Source: Bacillota bacterium
Lineage (GTDB): Bacteria; Bacillota; Negativicutes; Sporomusales; CTSoil-080
DNA: 45,197 bases
NCBI GenBank assembly: GCA_017889635.1
Contig: JAGGAC010000040.1
Span: 1-45,197 of the forward strand
Direction: 5' to 3'
The notes under the pieces are model-generated. The model saw only the letters and a list, made by a program, of their open reading frames with translations. It ran no database searches and was not told the DNA's origin. Positions 27,482 through 38,492 of the stretch are shown here, piece by piece (position 1 is the first letter of the stretch; each line of letters opens with the position of its first letter). The position numbers and the translations under genes were made by a program.

Positions 27482-28664
27482 ACAGGTTATTGACACTGAC
27501 AAACAACATTATATGCCGGTATTTGCCAGGTATCCCTTGGTTCTGACCTATGGTAATGGACCTTATGTTTATGACGCGGCTGGAAGAAAATATCTTGATT
27601 TTCTGGCCGGCATTGCCGTTAATATTGTCGGCCATGCCCATCCCAAGCTGGTGGAGGCCATCAGTGACCAGGCCAGAAAATTTATTCATGTTTCTAATCT
27701 GTATCATACTTTCCCGCAGACTGAACTGGTAAAAGCACTGGTCGAGCTTAGCGGGCTAGATCGGGTATTTATTGCTAACAGCGGGGCGGAAGCCAATGAA
27801 GGAGCTATTAAACTGGCCCGCAAATACGCTAAAGGGCTTAGCCCTGACCGGGTTGAGATTGTTACAACAGATAATTCTTTTCATGGACGGACTTTGGCTA
27901 CTTTAACTGCAACTGCTCAAACGAAGTATCAGCATGGCTATGAACCATTGCCGCAAGGTTTTGTGTATGTTCCTTACAATGATTTGTCAGCTATGGAACG
28001 GGTTGTGTCTGAGAAGACCTGCGCTGTTCTTTTGGAACCTATTCAGGGTGAAGGCGGAGTAAATATCCCAGATGACGGCTATCTGGAGAGCGTACGGCGT
28101 ATTTGCGATGAACATGGGGCACTGTTAATCTTGGACGAAATTCAGACCGGTATGGGGCGTACAGGCAAAATGTTTGCTTTCCAGCATAGTGCCATTAAGC
28201 CGGATATTATAACGTTAGCCAAGGGCCTGGGCGGCGGCGTGCCTATCGGCGCGTTTTTGGCTGTGGAAAAGGTGGCTGGGGCCTTCTCGCCCGGAGATCA
28301 TGGTACAACTTTTGGTGGAAATCCACTGGCTACAGCCGCGGCTAACGCCGTCCTAAACATTATTGCTGAAGAAGGTTTGATCGAGAACACCCGGACGGTT
28401 GGTGAGCATCTTGTTAATGCTTTGGAACAGCTCAAAGCCAAGTATCCGATGCTTATTACTGAGGTGAGGGGACGAGGCCTAATAGTTGGAATGAAACTGA
28501 CCCAACCAGGCAAAGATATTGTGAATGCCTGCCTGGCCAAAGGCGTTATAATCAACTGCACTGCCGGTGATGTGCTACGTTTTGTGCCGCCGCTTAACAT
28601 TGCCAAAGCTCATGTAGATGAAATGGTTCAAGTGTTGGATAGTGTGTTGGCTGAAGTTAGATAA
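27471..28664 (+). CDS. argD: Acetylornithine aminotransferase
   Basis: A 397-residue class III PLP aminotransferase that makes N-acetylornithine from the semialdehyde and glutamate. [39 protein letters not shown] and the PLP lysine in [15 protein letters not shown] are all present. ATG 27471 overlaps argB by 11 bases with GGGGTGGAG upstream; a GTG at 27462 is less likely. In other bacteria ArgD can also act in lysine synthesis. Confidence 0.96.
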   Translation: MNAEQVIDTDKQHYMPVFARYPLVLTYGNGPYVYDAAGRKYLDFLAGIAVNIVGHAHPKLVEAISDQARKFIHVSNLYHTFPQTELVKALVELSGLDRVFIANSGAEANEGAIKLARKYAKGLSPDRVEIVTTDNSFHGRTLATLTATAQTKYQHGYEPLPQGFVYVPYNDLSAMERVVSEKTCAVLLEPIQGEGGVNIPDDGYLESVRRICDEHGALLILDEIQTGMGRTGKMFAFQHSAIKPDIITLAKGLGGGVPIGAFLAVEKVAGAFSPGDHGTTFGGNPLATAAANAVLNIIAEEGLIENTRTVGEHLVNALEQLKAKYPMLITEVRGRGLIVGMKLTQPGKDIVNACLAKGVIINCTAGDVLRFVPPLNIAKAHVDEMVQVLDSVLAEVR

Positions 28665-28711
28665 GTATATCGTATGGTGTGCCAGTGAGGCATTATTATT
28701 TGGGGGTCTTA

Positions 28712-29644
28712 ATGGTGAAGGGGAAAGACTTGTTATCCATCAGTGATCTGACGGTGGAGGAAGTATATAGAATCTTTGAAGTCGCAAAGGATTTAAAGGC
28801 TAAACAGAAGCGGGGCGAACAACATCATCTCCTGCGTGGTAAGACACTGGGAATGATTTTTCAGAAGGCTTCTACCAGAACACGGGTTTCCTTTGAAGTT
28901 GGAATGTGGCAACTGGGCGGGCAAGGGTTATTTTTAGGCGCTAGCGACTTGCAGATCGGTCGAGGTGAACCGGTAAAAGATACTGCTCGGGTTCTGTCGC
29001 GCTACTTGGATGGAATAATGATCCGTACTTTTTCACATGCAGAGGTGGAAGAACTGGCTCGGTATGCAGATATTCCGGTAATCAACGGGCTAACTGATTT
29101 ATTACATCCTTGCCAGGCTCTAACTGATCTTTTTACTGCCAGTGAATATAAAGGGGAATTAAAAGGGAGAAAACTAGCCTATATTGGTGACGGGAACAAT
29201 ATGGTTAATGCACTTCTCCAGGTCTGTGCTAAGGTTGGTATGGACATAGCTGTTGCTACTCCGCAGGGGTATGAGCCGGATGGTGCGATACTAGCTGAGG
29301 CTAGAGCTGTTGCAGCCAAGAGTGGCAGCAATATTACTGTTTCTAAACATGTTTCTGCTGCTGTCGCCGAGGCCGATGTTGTTTATACTGATGTCTGGGC
29401 CAGTATGGGGCAAGAAAGTGAACAGGTTGTACGGATGCGTGATTTCGATGGGTTTCAGGTTAATCGCGGCGTAATGAAGCTGGCAAAACCGGATGCTATA
29501 GTTATGCACTGTTTGCCAGCGCATCGTGGAGAAGAAATCACTGATGAGGTGATCGAAGGTCCTCAGTCAGTGGTATTTGATGAAGCTGAAAATCGGCTGC
29601 ATGTCCAAAAAGCAATACTTGCCCTGGTAATGGGTGGAGCATAA
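28712..29644 (+). CDS. argF: Ornithine carbamoyltransferase
   Basis: A 310-residue enzyme that makes citrulline from ornithine and carbamoyl phosphate. Carbamoyl phosphate site [15 protein letters not shown] and HPCQALTD; ornithine-side loop [16 protein letters not shown] 28712 gives the usual length. A GTG at 28679 would add 11 unconserved residues, and the GGGGG at 28702-28706 is a modest ribosome binding site. The anabolic role follows from the operon. Confidence 0.95.
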   Translation: MVKGKDLLSISDLTVEEVYRIFEVAKDLKAKQKRGEQHHLLRGKTLGMIFQKASTRTRVSFEVGMWQLGGQGLFLGASDLQIGRGEPVKDTARVLSRYLDGIMIRTFSHAEVEELARYADIPVINGLTDLLHPCQALTDLFTASEYKGELKGRKLAYIGDGNNMVNALLQVCAKVGMDIAVATPQGYEPDGAILAEARAVAAKSGSNITVSKHVSAAVAEADVVYTDVWASMGQESEQVVRMRDFDGFQVNRGVMKLAKPDAIVMHCLPAHRGEEITDEVIEGPQSVVFDEAENRLHVQKAILALVMGGA

Positions 29645-29662
29645 GTATAGGAGGAAACTTAA

Positions 29663-30880
29663 ATGAGCGATATTAAAAAGGTAGTACTGGCTTATTCCGG
29701 TGGGCTGGATACTTCGGTTATAATCCCTTGGTTAAAAGAAAACTATAATTGTGAAGTAATTGCCATGTGCGCCGATGTTGGCCAGGGTGAGGAACTGGCT
29801 CCCGTTCATGATAAAGCTATTAAGTCTGGGGCCAGCAAAGTCTATATTCAGGATTTAACCAAGGAGTTTGTTGAAGACTACGTCTGGCCGGTGGTAAAAG
29901 CCGGAGCTGTTTATGAAGGCAAATATCTTTTGGGAACTTCATTTGCTAGACCAGTTATTGCCAAGGCACTAGTGGAAATCGCTGAGAAGGAGGGGGCTGA
30001 TGCCATTGCTCACGGCGCTACAGGCAAAGGCAATGATCAGGTCCGTTTTGAACTTACCGTCAAGGCGTTGGCACCGCATCTCAAAATTATTGCTCCTTGG
30101 CGGCAGTGGGATATCCGGTCGCGGGAAGATGCCATTGATTATGCTGAAAAACATAATATTCCGGTACCGGTTACTAAAAAGCGCCCATACAGTATGGACC
30201 GAAACATCTGGCATTTGAGTCATGAGGGCGCTGATCTTGAAGACCCGTGGAATGCGCCAAAAGACGATGTGTATATGGTAACAAAGTCGCCAGAGGAGGC
30301 ACCAGATAAAGATACATATGTAGAAATCACGTTTGAAAAAGGTATTCCGGTGGCGGTTGATGGTGAAAAACTGAAGTCTGTAGACCTTTTGGAGAAACTC
30401 AACGCGTTGGGCGCTGCTAACGGTATCGGCATTGTTGATATTGTCGAGAATAGATTGGTGGGTATGAAGTCGCGTGGCGTTTACGAAAACCCCGGCGGAG
30501 CAATTATCTATTTTGCACATCGGGAACTGGAGTATTTAACTCTTGACCGTTCTACAATGCATTTTAAAGAGCAGATTGCTGTTCGGTACGCTGAACTTGT
30601 TTATGATGGAATGTGGTTTTCGCCTTTACGTGAGGCATTGGACGCTTTTGTTAATACTACTCAAGAGACGGTCAGCGGCGTAGTGCGTTTAAAATTGTAT
30701 AAAGGCAATATTATGAGTGCAGGTTCTAAATCGCCGTACTCGTTATACCATGAAGGTTTTGTTACTTTTGGTAGAGACGAAGTTTATAACCAGCAGGATG
30801 CTGAAGGGTTCATCAATCTGTTCGGACTACCTCTTAAAATTAGAGCGCTGATGCAGAAAGAGGCTAAAAAGCATGACTAA
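29663..30880 (+). CDS. argG: Argininosuccinate synthase
   Basis: A 405-residue ATP-dependent ligase joining citrulline and aspartate. The N-type ATP pyrophosphatase loop is [10 protein letters not shown] at residues 9-18; [13 protein letters not shown] and the C-terminal [20 protein letters not shown] are conserved. Good GGAGG site. The final codons overlap argH, implying coupled translation of the last two pathway enzymes. Confidence 0.97.
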   Translation: MSDIKKVVLAYSGGLDTSVIIPWLKENYNCEVIAMCADVGQGEELAPVHDKAIKSGASKVYIQDLTKEFVEDYVWPVVKAGAVYEGKYLLGTSFARPVIAKALVEIAEKEGADAIAHGATGKGNDQVRFELTVKALAPHLKIIAPWRQWDIRSREDAIDYAEKHNIPVPVTKKRPYSMDRNIWHLSHEGADLEDPWNAPKDDVYMVTKSPEEAPDKDTYVEITFEKGIPVAVDGEKLKSVDLLEKLNALGAANGIGIVDIVENRLVGMKSRGVYENPGGAIIYFAHRELEYLTLDRSTMHFKEQIAVRYAELVYDGMWFSPLREALDAFVNTTQETVSGVVRLKLYKGNIMSAGSKSPYSLYHEGFVTFGRDEVYNQQDAEGFINLFGLPLKIRALMQKEAKKHD

Positions 30881-32288
30881 GTTATGGGGCGGTAGATTTG
30901 CGAAAAACACTGATATAATGGTGGAGGAATTTACCTCCTCCATTTCTTTTGATAATCGTTTATACAAAGAAGATATTGCGGGCAGCATTGCTCATGCTAA
31001 AATGTTGGCGAAGTGCGGCATAATCTCTGATGAAGATACTAAAATTATTATTGATGGGCTGAATGGAATTCTAGCAGATATCGAGGCTGGAAATTTTACG
31101 TTTGAAATAGCACTTGAAGATATCCATATGAATATTGAAAAGCGTTTGACCGAAAGGATTGGTCCAGTGGGTGGCAAACTTCATACTGCTCGCAGCCGTA
31201 ACGATCAAGTAGCGCTTGATACTCATATGTATCTAAAAAGGGAAATAGTCAATATTGGTCAGTTGCTTTCCGACCTCTTGGCAGCGCTTCTTGAGACAGC
31301 CGAAAAAAACCGCGATGTCATTATGCCGGGGTACACTCATTTGCAGCGGGCTCAACCAATCCTTTTTGCGCATCATATGCTGGCATATTTCTTTATGCTT
31401 GTTCGGGATTTCGGGCGGCTTAAAGGAGTATGGGAACGCAGCGATATTATGCCTCTCGGCGCTGGGGCATTGGCTGGAACAACTTTTCCTATTGATCGGC
31501 ATTTTGTGGCGAACGAACTTAAGTTTGGTGCTGTCTACGATAACAGTCTGGATGCTGTAAGCGATAGGGACTATATGTTAGAATTTCTGTCGTTTTCATC
31601 GATTCTTATGATGCATCTTAGCCGATTAAGTGAAGAAATTATTCTCTGGTCATCTGCCGAGTTTCAGTTTATTGAGCTTGACGATGCCCACTGTACAGGC
31701 TCAAGTATAATGCCTCAGAAGAAGAATCCTGATGTCGCTGAACTGGTACGTGGTAAGACGGGACGGGTGTTTGGCCATTTGATGGCGCTTCTGACAGTGG
31801 CTAAGGGCTTGCCGCTTGCGTATAATAAGGATTTGCAGGAAGACAAAGAAGGCTTATTTGATACCATTGATACGGTGAAATTTAGTCTGTCGATATACGC
31901 TTCAATGCTCAGAGGGATTAAGGTTAACGGCACTAAAATGCTGAATACGTTAAGACAGGATTTTTCTAACGCTACCGATATGGCTGACTATCTAGTTAAA
32001 AAGGGTCTGCCGTTTAGACAGGCTCACGAGGTGGTGGGAAAAAGCGTTCGCTATTGTATTGAAACAGGTAAAACGCTTACTGACCTGTCGCTGGACGAGT
32101 TTAAAGAGTTTTCGCCGTTGTTTGCTGACGATATTCTGGATGCCATTACTATTGAGACCTGCGTAGCTGCACGAAATTCATATGGCGGCACTTCGCCTGA
32201 ACAGGTTGAATTGGCAATTGGCCGCGGGCACAGTATTTTAAAGGAACAATATTATCAGCTTGACACTTATCGGAAGAATATAATATAA
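30873..32288 (+). CDS. argH: Argininosuccinate lyase
   Basis: A 471-residue fumarase/aspartase-superfamily enzyme releasing arginine and fumarate. [12 protein letters not shown] and [15 protein letters not shown] line the active site, and the superfamily signature [12 protein letters not shown] carries the mobile catalytic serine loop. Slightly longer than usual (about 460) owing to a few C-terminal residues. Last gene of the arg operon. Confidence 0.97.
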   Translation: MTKLWGGRFAKNTDIMVEEFTSSISFDNRLYKEDIAGSIAHAKMLAKCGIISDEDTKIIIDGLNGILADIEAGNFTFEIALEDIHMNIEKRLTERIGPVGGKLHTARSRNDQVALDTHMYLKREIVNIGQLLSDLLAALLETAEKNRDVIMPGYTHLQRAQPILFAHHMLAYFFMLVRDFGRLKGVWERSDIMPLGAGALAGTTFPIDRHFVANELKFGAVYDNSLDAVSDRDYMLEFLSFSSILMMHLSRLSEEIILWSSAEFQFIELDDAHCTGSSIMPQKKNPDVAELVRGKTGRVFGHLMALLTVAKGLPLAYNKDLQEDKEGLFDTIDTVKFSLSIYASMLRGIKVNGTKMLNTLRQDFSNATDMADYLVKKGLPFRQAHEVVGKSVRYCIETGKTLTDLSLDEFKEFSPLFADDILDAITIETCVAARNSYGGTSPEQVELAIGRGHSILKEQYYQLDTYRKNII

Positions 32289-32358
32289 TATTCGATAAAG
32301 TAATTCCAGATTATGGTGCTGTTCGCATCATGTGTTTTACCATTAAGGGGGCTTAAAG

Positions 32359-33432
32359 ATGCTAGAAATCGCGGTTACCAGAAATACCAGACCGGGAAAT
32401 ATTCCGGCTGCGGATAATCTGGGCTTCGGTCACCATTTCGCCGACCATATGTTTGTGATGGATTATGAGACAGGAAAAGGCTGGCATAATCCCAGCATTA
32501 TTCCTTACGACGAGTTTTGCATATATCCGTCGGCCATGGTTCTCCATTATGGACAGGCAATCTTCGAAGGGATGAAGGCCTTCCGTACCGAAAAAAATGA
32601 GATTACTTTGTTTCGGACGAATGACTACCTTAATCGGTTTAACCGATCAGCGGAAATTTTGTGTATTCCGCAGGTTGATACTAAAGTAGTGCGTGAGGGA
32701 CTAATACAACTTATCCAACTTGAAAAGGAATGGGTTCCCGACAAATTTGGCACTTCTCTCTATATTCGGCCATTTATTTTTGCTACTGATCCGTATGTGG
32801 GTGTAAAGGTCTCGGACACCTATAAATTGCATATTATTCTTTCGCCGTCAGGGGCCTACTATGCTGGCGGGTTTGATCCGGTAAGCATAAAAGTTGAGGA
32901 CAAATATGTTCGGGCGGTACACGGTGGCTTGGGTGAAGCAAAGACCCCAGCTAATTACGCTGCAAGCCTGAGAGCACAGGTTGAAGCCAAAAAGCAAGGC
33001 TTTACGCAGGTACTTTGGCTTGATGCAGTCGAAAGAAGGTATATTGAAGAAGTCGGAACAATGAATATCTTCTTCAAAATTAATGGTGAATTAATTACGC
33101 CAGCACTGACTGGGAGTATTTTAGGCGGCATTACCAGGCGAACGGTTCTTGAATTGGCCAAGCAATGGGGAATTAAGGCTACCGAGCGAACCATTACCAT
33201 TGATGAGGTATATGCGGCTAATGAAAAAGGCCTATTAGAAGAAGTTTTTGGTTCCGGTACTGCGGCGGTTATTTCGCCGGTGGGAGAACTGTCTTGGAAA
33301 GGACAGAAAATAGTTATTAATGGTAACAAAACTGGCCCGCTTGCGCAGAAGTTGTTTGATCATGTAACCGGTTTGCAGTATGGCAAGGTAAAAGATACCT
33401 TGGGATGGGTGGAAACGGTAGCTAGAATATAA
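32359..33432 (+). CDS. ilvE: Branched-chain amino acid aminotransferase
   Basis: A 357-residue fold-type IV PLP enzyme of the larger (BCAT-II, eukaryote/Bacillus-like) type. YGQAIFEGMKAFRT near residue 66 and the PLP lysine in GGLGEAKTPANYAASL are conserved, as is the cofactor phosphate loop near FGSGTAAVISPVG. It transfers the final amino group in leucine, isoleucine and valine synthesis. ATG 32359 follows AAGGGGGC, 70 bases after argH with no terminator seen, so it might be co-transcribed. No other branched-chain genes are nearby. Confidence 0.93.
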   Translation: MLEIAVTRNTRPGNIPAADNLGFGHHFADHMFVMDYETGKGWHNPSIIPYDEFCIYPSAMVLHYGQAIFEGMKAFRTEKNEITLFRTNDYLNRFNRSAEILCIPQVDTKVVREGLIQLIQLEKEWVPDKFGTSLYIRPFIFATDPYVGVKVSDTYKLHIILSPSGAYYAGGFDPVSIKVEDKYVRAVHGGLGEAKTPANYAASLRAQVEAKKQGFTQVLWLDAVERRYIEEVGTMNIFFKINGELITPALTGSILGGITRRTVLELAKQWGIKATERTITIDEVYAANEKGLLEEVFGSGTAAVISPVGELSWKGQKIVINGNKTGPLAQKLFDHVTGLQYGKVKDTLGWVETVARI

Positions 33433-33447
33433 TGGTGTGGTTTATTG

Positions 33448-33474
33448 GACTTGGCTGATGTCAAGTCTTTTCTT
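33448..33474 (+). terminator. Intrinsic terminator after ilvE
   Basis: GACTTG (33448-33453) pairs with CAAGTC (33462-33467) around an eight-base loop, followed by TTTTCTT. It probably ends the arg-ilvE transcript before the cdaA locus. Confidence 0.6.
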
Positions 33475-33621
33475 CGTTTAAACATAAATGTACTCTTTTA
33501 AGAGAAGCTAGGTATCGGTTGGAGATTCAAAATTATTTTTATTATAGCCAAAAAGCGAGAAAAGGTTTTTCATGTTCTTGGGTAGAATAGTCTTAGCTAT
33601 TATGTGCTGAGGAGTATGGCT

Positions 33622-34437
33622 ATGTTGCTGCAAATTCAAGGAATTATTTCTACCATTGGCTGGCTTGATATTATCGATATTTTACTTGTGGCGGTTTTAT
33701 TATATAAACTGTATATTATGATCCGGGATACCCGCGCGGTAGCTCTGTTAAAGGGGCTTATTGTGCTTTTAATTGCTACCCTTGTCAGTAAATGGCTCAG
33801 TTTAAATGTTATTAACTGGCTGCTACAGAAAACGATGACTGTGGTGATGGTTGCATTACCGATAGTTTTTCAGCCGGAGCTTAGACGCGGGCTTGAACAG
33901 CTGGGGCGAGGCAAGCTTTTCAGCAAAAGGATATTTTTGGACGAAGAGGAGACCAAGTTTTTAATGGAGGAAATAGTTCGCGGGGTTAGTTTACTGGCGA
34001 AAACGAGAACTGGCGCGATTATTGTCTTCGAACGGGAAACTGGACTAAATGATTATGCTGAGACTGGCACTCGAATAGATGGGTTGGTGTCAAGCGAGTT
34101 ATTGACTAATATATTTGTACCAAATTCGCCGCTCCATGATGGCGCAGTTATTATTCGCGCTAATCGGGTAATGGCGGCTGGTTGTATCCTGCCCCTGTCT
34201 GACGCACGTACCCTGGGCAAGGAACTTGGCACTAGGCATCGGGCATCACTGGGGTTGAGCGAACAGACTGACTCGCTGGTGGTGGTGGTAAGTGAAGAAA
34301 CAGGCATAATTTCGGTGGCACAGAGTGGAAATCTGATTCGGTACATTGAGCCGGAAGGATTAAAAGGCTATTTGCAGCCGCTATATTTTACAAAGACTTC
34401 GTCTTTTGGCGACTTTCTTAACCGGAGGTTGTCATGA
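33622..34437 (+). CDS. cdaA: Diadenylate cyclase CdaA
   Basis: A 271-residue membrane enzyme making c-di-AMP from two ATP. Three N-terminal hydrophobic segments (to about residue 75) precede the DAC domain, with the catalytic SPLHDGAVII and GTRHRASLGLSE motifs intact. GAGGAG spacing favours ATG 33622 over a GTG at 33604 or ATG at 33616. It overlaps cdaR by four bases. C-di-AMP controls potassium and osmotic balance and wall integrity; GlmM, encoded downstream, inhibits CdaA in studied Firmicutes. Confidence 0.95.
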   Translation: MLLQIQGIISTIGWLDIIDILLVAVLLYKLYIMIRDTRAVALLKGLIVLLIATLVSKWLSLNVINWLLQKTMTVVMVALPIVFQPELRRGLEQLGRGKLFSKRIFLDEEETKFLMEEIVRGVSLLAKTRTGAIIVFERETGLNDYAETGTRIDGLVSSELLTNIFVPNSPLHDGAVIIRANRVMAAGCILPLSDARTLGKELGTRHRASLGLSEQTDSLVVVVSEETGIISVAQSGNLIRYIEPEGLKGYLQPLYFTKTSSFGDFLNRRLS

Positions 34438-35357
34438 TGGACAGAGGAAGTGTAAGTCCCGTTGTCGCCAGAATATTGGCCTTGTTTTTTGCTATAGTTC
34501 TTTGGGTATACGTTACCAACGAACAGAATCCTCCTATTGAAGCGGTATTTTCTGTACCGCTGGAGGTTAAAAATGTTGCTGCTGATCTGGTGATAACGGA
34601 AGCGCCTGAGATGGTGAGAGTTAAAGTGCGCGGTTCGCGTAGTGTTATTGCTGCCTTGCAGGCGCTGGATTTAAAGGCGTACGTTGATATGAGAGGCCTG
34701 GGTGAGGGGTTGCAAACGGTGAGTGTTCATGCTGCACTTCCGCAAAACTTAGAACTGGCAGAAGTCATTCCGGAAAAGATCCAGCTTCGCTTGATCGCGA
34801 TGATTGGGCGAAAAATGCCCCTTGATGTCAAAGCTAGCGGGGCTCCTGCGCAAGGTAAGGTGGTTGCTGGTTTTACCACTAAGCCAGAGCAGGTGACGGT
34901 GGAAGGCCCAAGTGATGTAGTGGCAACAGTGGATAAGGTACTTTTGCCGCTGGAGATTACTGGAAAAGATTCTGACTTTTCTGCTGATGTAACTCCAGTG
35001 ACGGTAGGCAAGGATGGTCGGGAAATTAGTGGTTTGACTTTATACCCTGATAAAGTCCATATTGTAGCAAAAATAACGCAGGGATTAGTTAAAAAAACGG
35101 TGGAGGTTAAGCCGACACTTTACGGCAAAGTTGCTAACGAGGTGCTTTTAGATAATGTCATTGTTAAACCAGCTCAGGTGGAGCTTACTGGTGATCCTAC
35201 GGAATTGTCTAAAGTCGATTTTGTATATACCGAACCAGTCAATATTGTCGGGGTCAACACCAGTGTTGAAAAAGAGAGTGGCCTGCAATTAAAAGAGGGG
35301 ATAACAGCTTCAAAGAAAACGGTTGTAGTGGGAATTTACGTCAGCTCCGGACGGTAA
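34434..35357 (+). CDS. cdaR: CdaA regulatory protein, YbbR-domain
   Basis: A 307-residue protein with one N-terminal membrane helix (residues 10-26) and an extracytoplasmic region of three to four YbbR repeats, seen as recurring PEMVRVKVRGS, PEQVTVEGPS and PAQVELTGDP units. CdaR binds CdaA and modulates c-di-AMP production. The ATG overlaps the cdaA stop (ATGATG), so stoichiometric synthesis is likely. Confidence 0.93.
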   Translation: MMDRGSVSPVVARILALFFAIVLWVYVTNEQNPPIEAVFSVPLEVKNVAADLVITEAPEMVRVKVRGSRSVIAALQALDLKAYVDMRGLGEGLQTVSVHAALPQNLELAEVIPEKIQLRLIAMIGRKMPLDVKASGAPAQGKVVAGFTTKPEQVTVEGPSDVVATVDKVLLPLEITGKDSDFSADVTPVTVGKDGREISGLTLYPDKVHIVAKITQGLVKKTVEVKPTLYGKVANEVLLDNVIVKPAQVELTGDPTELSKVDFVYTEPVNIVGVNTSVEKESGLQLKEGITASKKTVVVGIYVSSGR

Positions 35358-35370
35358 GGGGAAGATTTAG

Positions 35371-36969
35371 TTGCTTAGGATTACTAATTTGCGTGTATTG
35401 GTTAGAGAGGATAGGCCACTGGCAGACTTAGTGGCACGGCGACTCAAGCTTCCTAGCCGGGAGGTGATCAAAGTTCACATTGTGCGCCGGGCTATTGACG
35501 CGCGCCGTAAGAATAACATCAGCTTTGTTTATACTCTGGATGTTGAGGTTGGCCCTGCTGAAGGTCAAGTTCTGGCCCGTCTTAATGGTGACCAGGATGT
35601 TGCTAAGTCAAGAGAAAGTGCTGATGAGTTACTAGAGCCGGGAACTGCAGAACTTGAGCACCGTCCAGTGGTGGTTGGAGCCGGGCCGGCCGGACTTTTT
35701 GCGGCACTTTTTTTGGCTGAGCATGGTTATCGGCCACTGGTGTTGGAACGGGGGCGAGAGGTAGGGCGCCGCAGTCTTGATGTAGCTCGGTTTTGGCAAA
35801 CGGGAGAATTTGATCCTGTTTCCAATGTTCAGTTTGGCGAAGGGGGGGCTGGCACCTTTTCTGACGGTAAGCTGACAACGCGGGTGAATGATCCACGGAT
35901 GGCGGTGGTACTGGATATTTTGGTGGAAGCTGGAGCACCGCCCGAAATAAAATATCTCCATAAGCCTCATGTCGGTACCGATAAGTTGCGCGAGGTTGTG
36001 TCAAGACTCCGGGAGCGAATTATTGCCCGGGGAGGGCAGGTGGAGTTTGAGGCTCAGGTTACCGATATCGAGGTAGATGATGGTATCTTAAAAGGTTTGA
36101 TTATAAACGAAAGTAAGCATGTTCCCTGCAATTTAGCTTTGTTCGGTATTGGTCATAGTGCAAGAGATACCTATGCAATGCTTTGTCAGCGTGGACTGGC
36201 TATGGAAGCAAAACCGTTTGCTATCGGAGTGCGGATTGAACATCCCCAGGAGCTTATTGACCAGAGTCAGTATGGAAATATGGCTGGGCATCCGAAGCTT
36301 GGTGCTGCTGACTATGCTTTAGTTTTTCATGATAAAGCTAATGGTCGGACGGCGTATTCCTTTTGTATGTGTCCTGGTGGGGTTGTAGTAGCCGCCGCTT
36401 CTGAAGCGGGAGGGGTTGTTACAAACGGAATGAGCCTTTTTAAAAGGGATTCGGGTATTGCGAACAGCGCGCTGGTAGTAAATGTCACAACCGCCGACTT
36501 TGGCAGTGGCATTCTGGCTGGCGTAGAATTTCAACGTCACTATGAGCGGTTGGCATTTCGATGCGGTGGCGAAAATTATTATGCGCCGATGCAGACGATA
36601 GGAGATTTTTTGGCTGGAAAAACTGGCAGTTTGTCCGGGCTGACAAAACCTAGCTATCGGCCGGGAACTAAATGCGCGGATTTGTCTGATTGCTTACCGG
36701 ATTACGTCTCATTAACATTAGCCAGAGCATTGTCAACGTTCGGTGGCAGAATTCGGGGGTTTGATCATCCGGCGGCATTGATGACAGGAGTTGAGACAAG
36801 AACTTCTGCGCCGGTGCGACTATTGCGCGGACCGGATTATTTATCGTATAATATGGCTGGGCTGTACCCAATAGGCGAAGGCGCGGGGTACGCCGGAGGC
36901 ATTATGAGCGCCGCCCTTGATGGAATGAATGCGGCAGCAGCTATTATTAAGAAATATAAACCTTTTTGA
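35371..36969 (+). CDS. FAD-dependent dehydrogenase (COG2509-like)
   Basis: A 532-residue flavoprotein. Residues 1-75 form a small N-terminal domain (VRRAIDARRKNNISFVYTLDVEV) typical of this uncharacterised group; a Rossmann FAD site VVGAGPAGLFAALFLAEHGY follows near residue 98-117, then NVQFGEGGAGTFSDGKL and the C-terminal GLYPIGEGAGYAGGIMSAALDG. TTG start at 35371 behind AAGGGGA. It sits between cdaR and glmM. The substrate is unknown; a link to wall precursors or c-di-AMP is only suggested by position. Confidence 0.85.
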   Translation: MLRITNLRVLVREDRPLADLVARRLKLPSREVIKVHIVRRAIDARRKNNISFVYTLDVEVGPAEGQVLARLNGDQDVAKSRESADELLEPGTAELEHRPVVVGAGPAGLFAALFLAEHGYRPLVLERGREVGRRSLDVARFWQTGEFDPVSNVQFGEGGAGTFSDGKLTTRVNDPRMAVVLDILVEAGAPPEIKYLHKPHVGTDKLREVVSRLRERIIARGGQVEFEAQVTDIEVDDGILKGLIINESKHVPCNLALFGIGHSARDTYAMLCQRGLAMEAKPFAIGVRIEHPQELIDQSQYGNMAGHPKLGAADYALVFHDKANGRTAYSFCMCPGGVVVAAASEAGGVVTNGMSLFKRDSGIANSALVVNVTTADFGSGILAGVEFQRHYERLAFRCGGENYYAPMQTIGDFLAGKTGSLSGLTKPSYRPGTKCADLSDCLPDYVSLTLARALSTFGGRIRGFDHPAALMTGVETRTSAPVRLLRGPDYLSYNMAGLYPIGEGAGYAGGIMSAALDGMNAAAAIIKKYKPF

Positions 36970-36982
36970 GGGGAGCAATTTT

Positions 36983-38326
36983 ATGGGCAAACTTTTTGGC
37001 ACTGATGGGGTTCGCGGCGTAGCTAATACTGAACTTACTCCCGAATTAGCCTTTCGCTTGGGAAGGGCAGCTACAGCATTTTTTGGACGGGAGTGCACTC
37101 GGCCAAAGTTTGTTGTTGGGCGGGATACTCGTATTTCTGGACAAATGTTGGAATCGGCTTTAGCGGCTGGCATTTGTTCCGCTGGTGGCGAAGCCATTAA
37201 TGTAGGTGTTATTCCTACTCCGGCGGTAGCATATCTTGCTCGTGTTATGGGTGCCCAGGCAGGGGTAGTAATATCGGCATCACATAATCCCTATCCTGAT
37301 AATGGAATAAAGTTTTTTTCTGGGAATGGTAATAAACTGCCGGATGCTACTGAAGATGAACTGGAAAAACTAGTATTGGCCGAACCCGATCTTTTGGCAC
37401 GCCCTTCTGGAGAAAATGTTGGCTCCATTCAGTATCGTCATGATTTGATTGATACGTATATTGAGCATGCCATCAGTACGGTAGACGCTGATTTCAAGGG
37501 GCTAAAAATAGTCGTGGACTGCGCCCATGGTGCGGCTTACGAGGTTGCGCCGACAATTTTTAAACGGCTGGGGGCTCAGGTGATAGTTCTAAATAACCAA
37601 CCGACAGGGACAAACATTAATCTAGAATGCGGTTCAACTCATTTGGACTCCTTAAAGGCAGCTGTAGTTGAACATCAGGCTGATCTTGGAATTGGTCATG
37701 ATGGAGACGCGGACCGTTGTCTGGCGGTGGATGAAACCGGAAATGTTGTTGATGGCGATCAGATTATGGTTATTTGTGCTCAGGAACTATTGCGATGCGG
37801 AAAGCTTTCGGACAATACGCTGGTGGCCACTGTCATGAGTAATATTGGTTTACACCAGGCTATTAAACGGGCCGGGGGCAATGTGGTTATTACTCCGGTA
37901 GGCGATCGCTATGTTTTGGAGGTCATGAATGCTCATGGCTATAGTCTGGGAGGGGAACAGTCGGGCCATATTATCTTTAGTGAGCACAGCACTACTGGTG
38001 ACGGGATTGTTACCGCATTACAGCTAATTGCGGCTCTAATCAATTCCGGTAAAAAACTTTCTGAATTGGCTGCGCTGATGACTTGTTTTCCGCAACTCTT
38101 GGTTAATGTACGGGTTGGTAGTAAAGACGGCTGGCAAGAAAACACTAATATTACGGCTGCCATTAGGGCGGCTGAGGCTGAGCTTGGTGAGAACGGCCGG
38201 GTTTTGGTTCGGCCGTCAGGTACAGAGCCACTTATCAGGGTTATGGCCGAGGGACCTTCGCTAGTCGAACTTGAACGGTTAGTGAAAAACGTTGTTGCAG
38301 TTATCAGGCAAGAACTACCGGGTTGA
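36983..38326 (+). CDS. glmM: Phosphoglucosamine mutase
   Basis: A 447-residue alpha-D-phosphohexomutase converting glucosamine-6-P to glucosamine-1-P. FGTDGVRGVAN at the start, the phosphoserine loop VVISASHNPYPDNGIKFF near residue 100, the magnesium loop GHDGDADRC, the sugar loop GGEQSGHIIF and the phosphate loop RPSGTEPLIRVMAEG are all intact. ATG 36983 follows GAGGGGA; an in-frame upstream stretch lies within the preceding gene. It also binds and inhibits CdaA in other Firmicutes. Confidence 0.97.
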   Translation: MGKLFGTDGVRGVANTELTPELAFRLGRAATAFFGRECTRPKFVVGRDTRISGQMLESALAAGICSAGGEAINVGVIPTPAVAYLARVMGAQAGVVISASHNPYPDNGIKFFSGNGNKLPDATEDELEKLVLAEPDLLARPSGENVGSIQYRHDLIDTYIEHAISTVDADFKGLKIVVDCAHGAAYEVAPTIFKRLGAQVIVLNNQPTGTNINLECGSTHLDSLKAAVVEHQADLGIGHDGDADRCLAVDETGNVVDGDQIMVICAQELLRCGKLSDNTLVATVMSNIGLHQAIKRAGGNVVITPVGDRYVLEVMNAHGYSLGGEQSGHIIFSEHSTTGDGIVTALQLIAALINSGKKLSELAALMTCFPQLLVNVRVGSKDGWQENTNITAAIRAAEAELGENGRVLVRPSGTEPLIRVMAEGPSLVELERLVKNVVAVIRQELPG

Positions 38327-38351
38327 CCAGATTGGTTTATTAGTATAAAAT
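38323..38351 (+). promoter_or_regulatory. Possible glmS promoter
   Basis: TTGACC (38323-38328) overlaps the glmM stop and lies 17 bases from TAAAAT (38346-38351). A TATAAT at 38359-38364 is an alternative -10 without a good -35. A promoter here would place the hairpin at 38365-38392 and the ribozyme in the glmS leader. Confidence 0.4.
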
Positions 38352-38364
38352 ATATGCGTATAAT

Positions 38365-38392
38365 GTAAGGGAGCACTGTAGTGCTCCCTTAC
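38365..38392. other. Perfect 12-bp hairpin between glmM and glmS
   Basis: GTAAGGGAGCAC (38365-38376) and GTGCTCCCTTAC (38381-38392) form a perfect stem around TGTA. No T-run follows, so it is not a standard terminator. It lies between the possible glmS promoter and the ribozyme. It could be a transcript-end stabiliser for glmM, a protein site, or a dispersed palindrome; copies elsewhere cannot be checked here. Confidence 0.6.
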
Positions 38393-38492
38393 GCTATACA
38401 CATGCCCTGCTGGGAGGTGCGGCGGCAGCAAATTAGTGATTCGAGAAAACAGGAGGTGTGGAATATAAAGTATCTTTTACAAACGAATAAAA

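Noticed and set aside
29969-30520. Long minus-strand open frame inside argG (183 codons)
   Set aside because: Shadow of argG; composition is that of reversed coding sequence.
32289-32358. Possible T-box or attenuator before ilvE
   Set aside because: The gap is only 70 bases and lacks the T-box sequence and any terminator hairpin.
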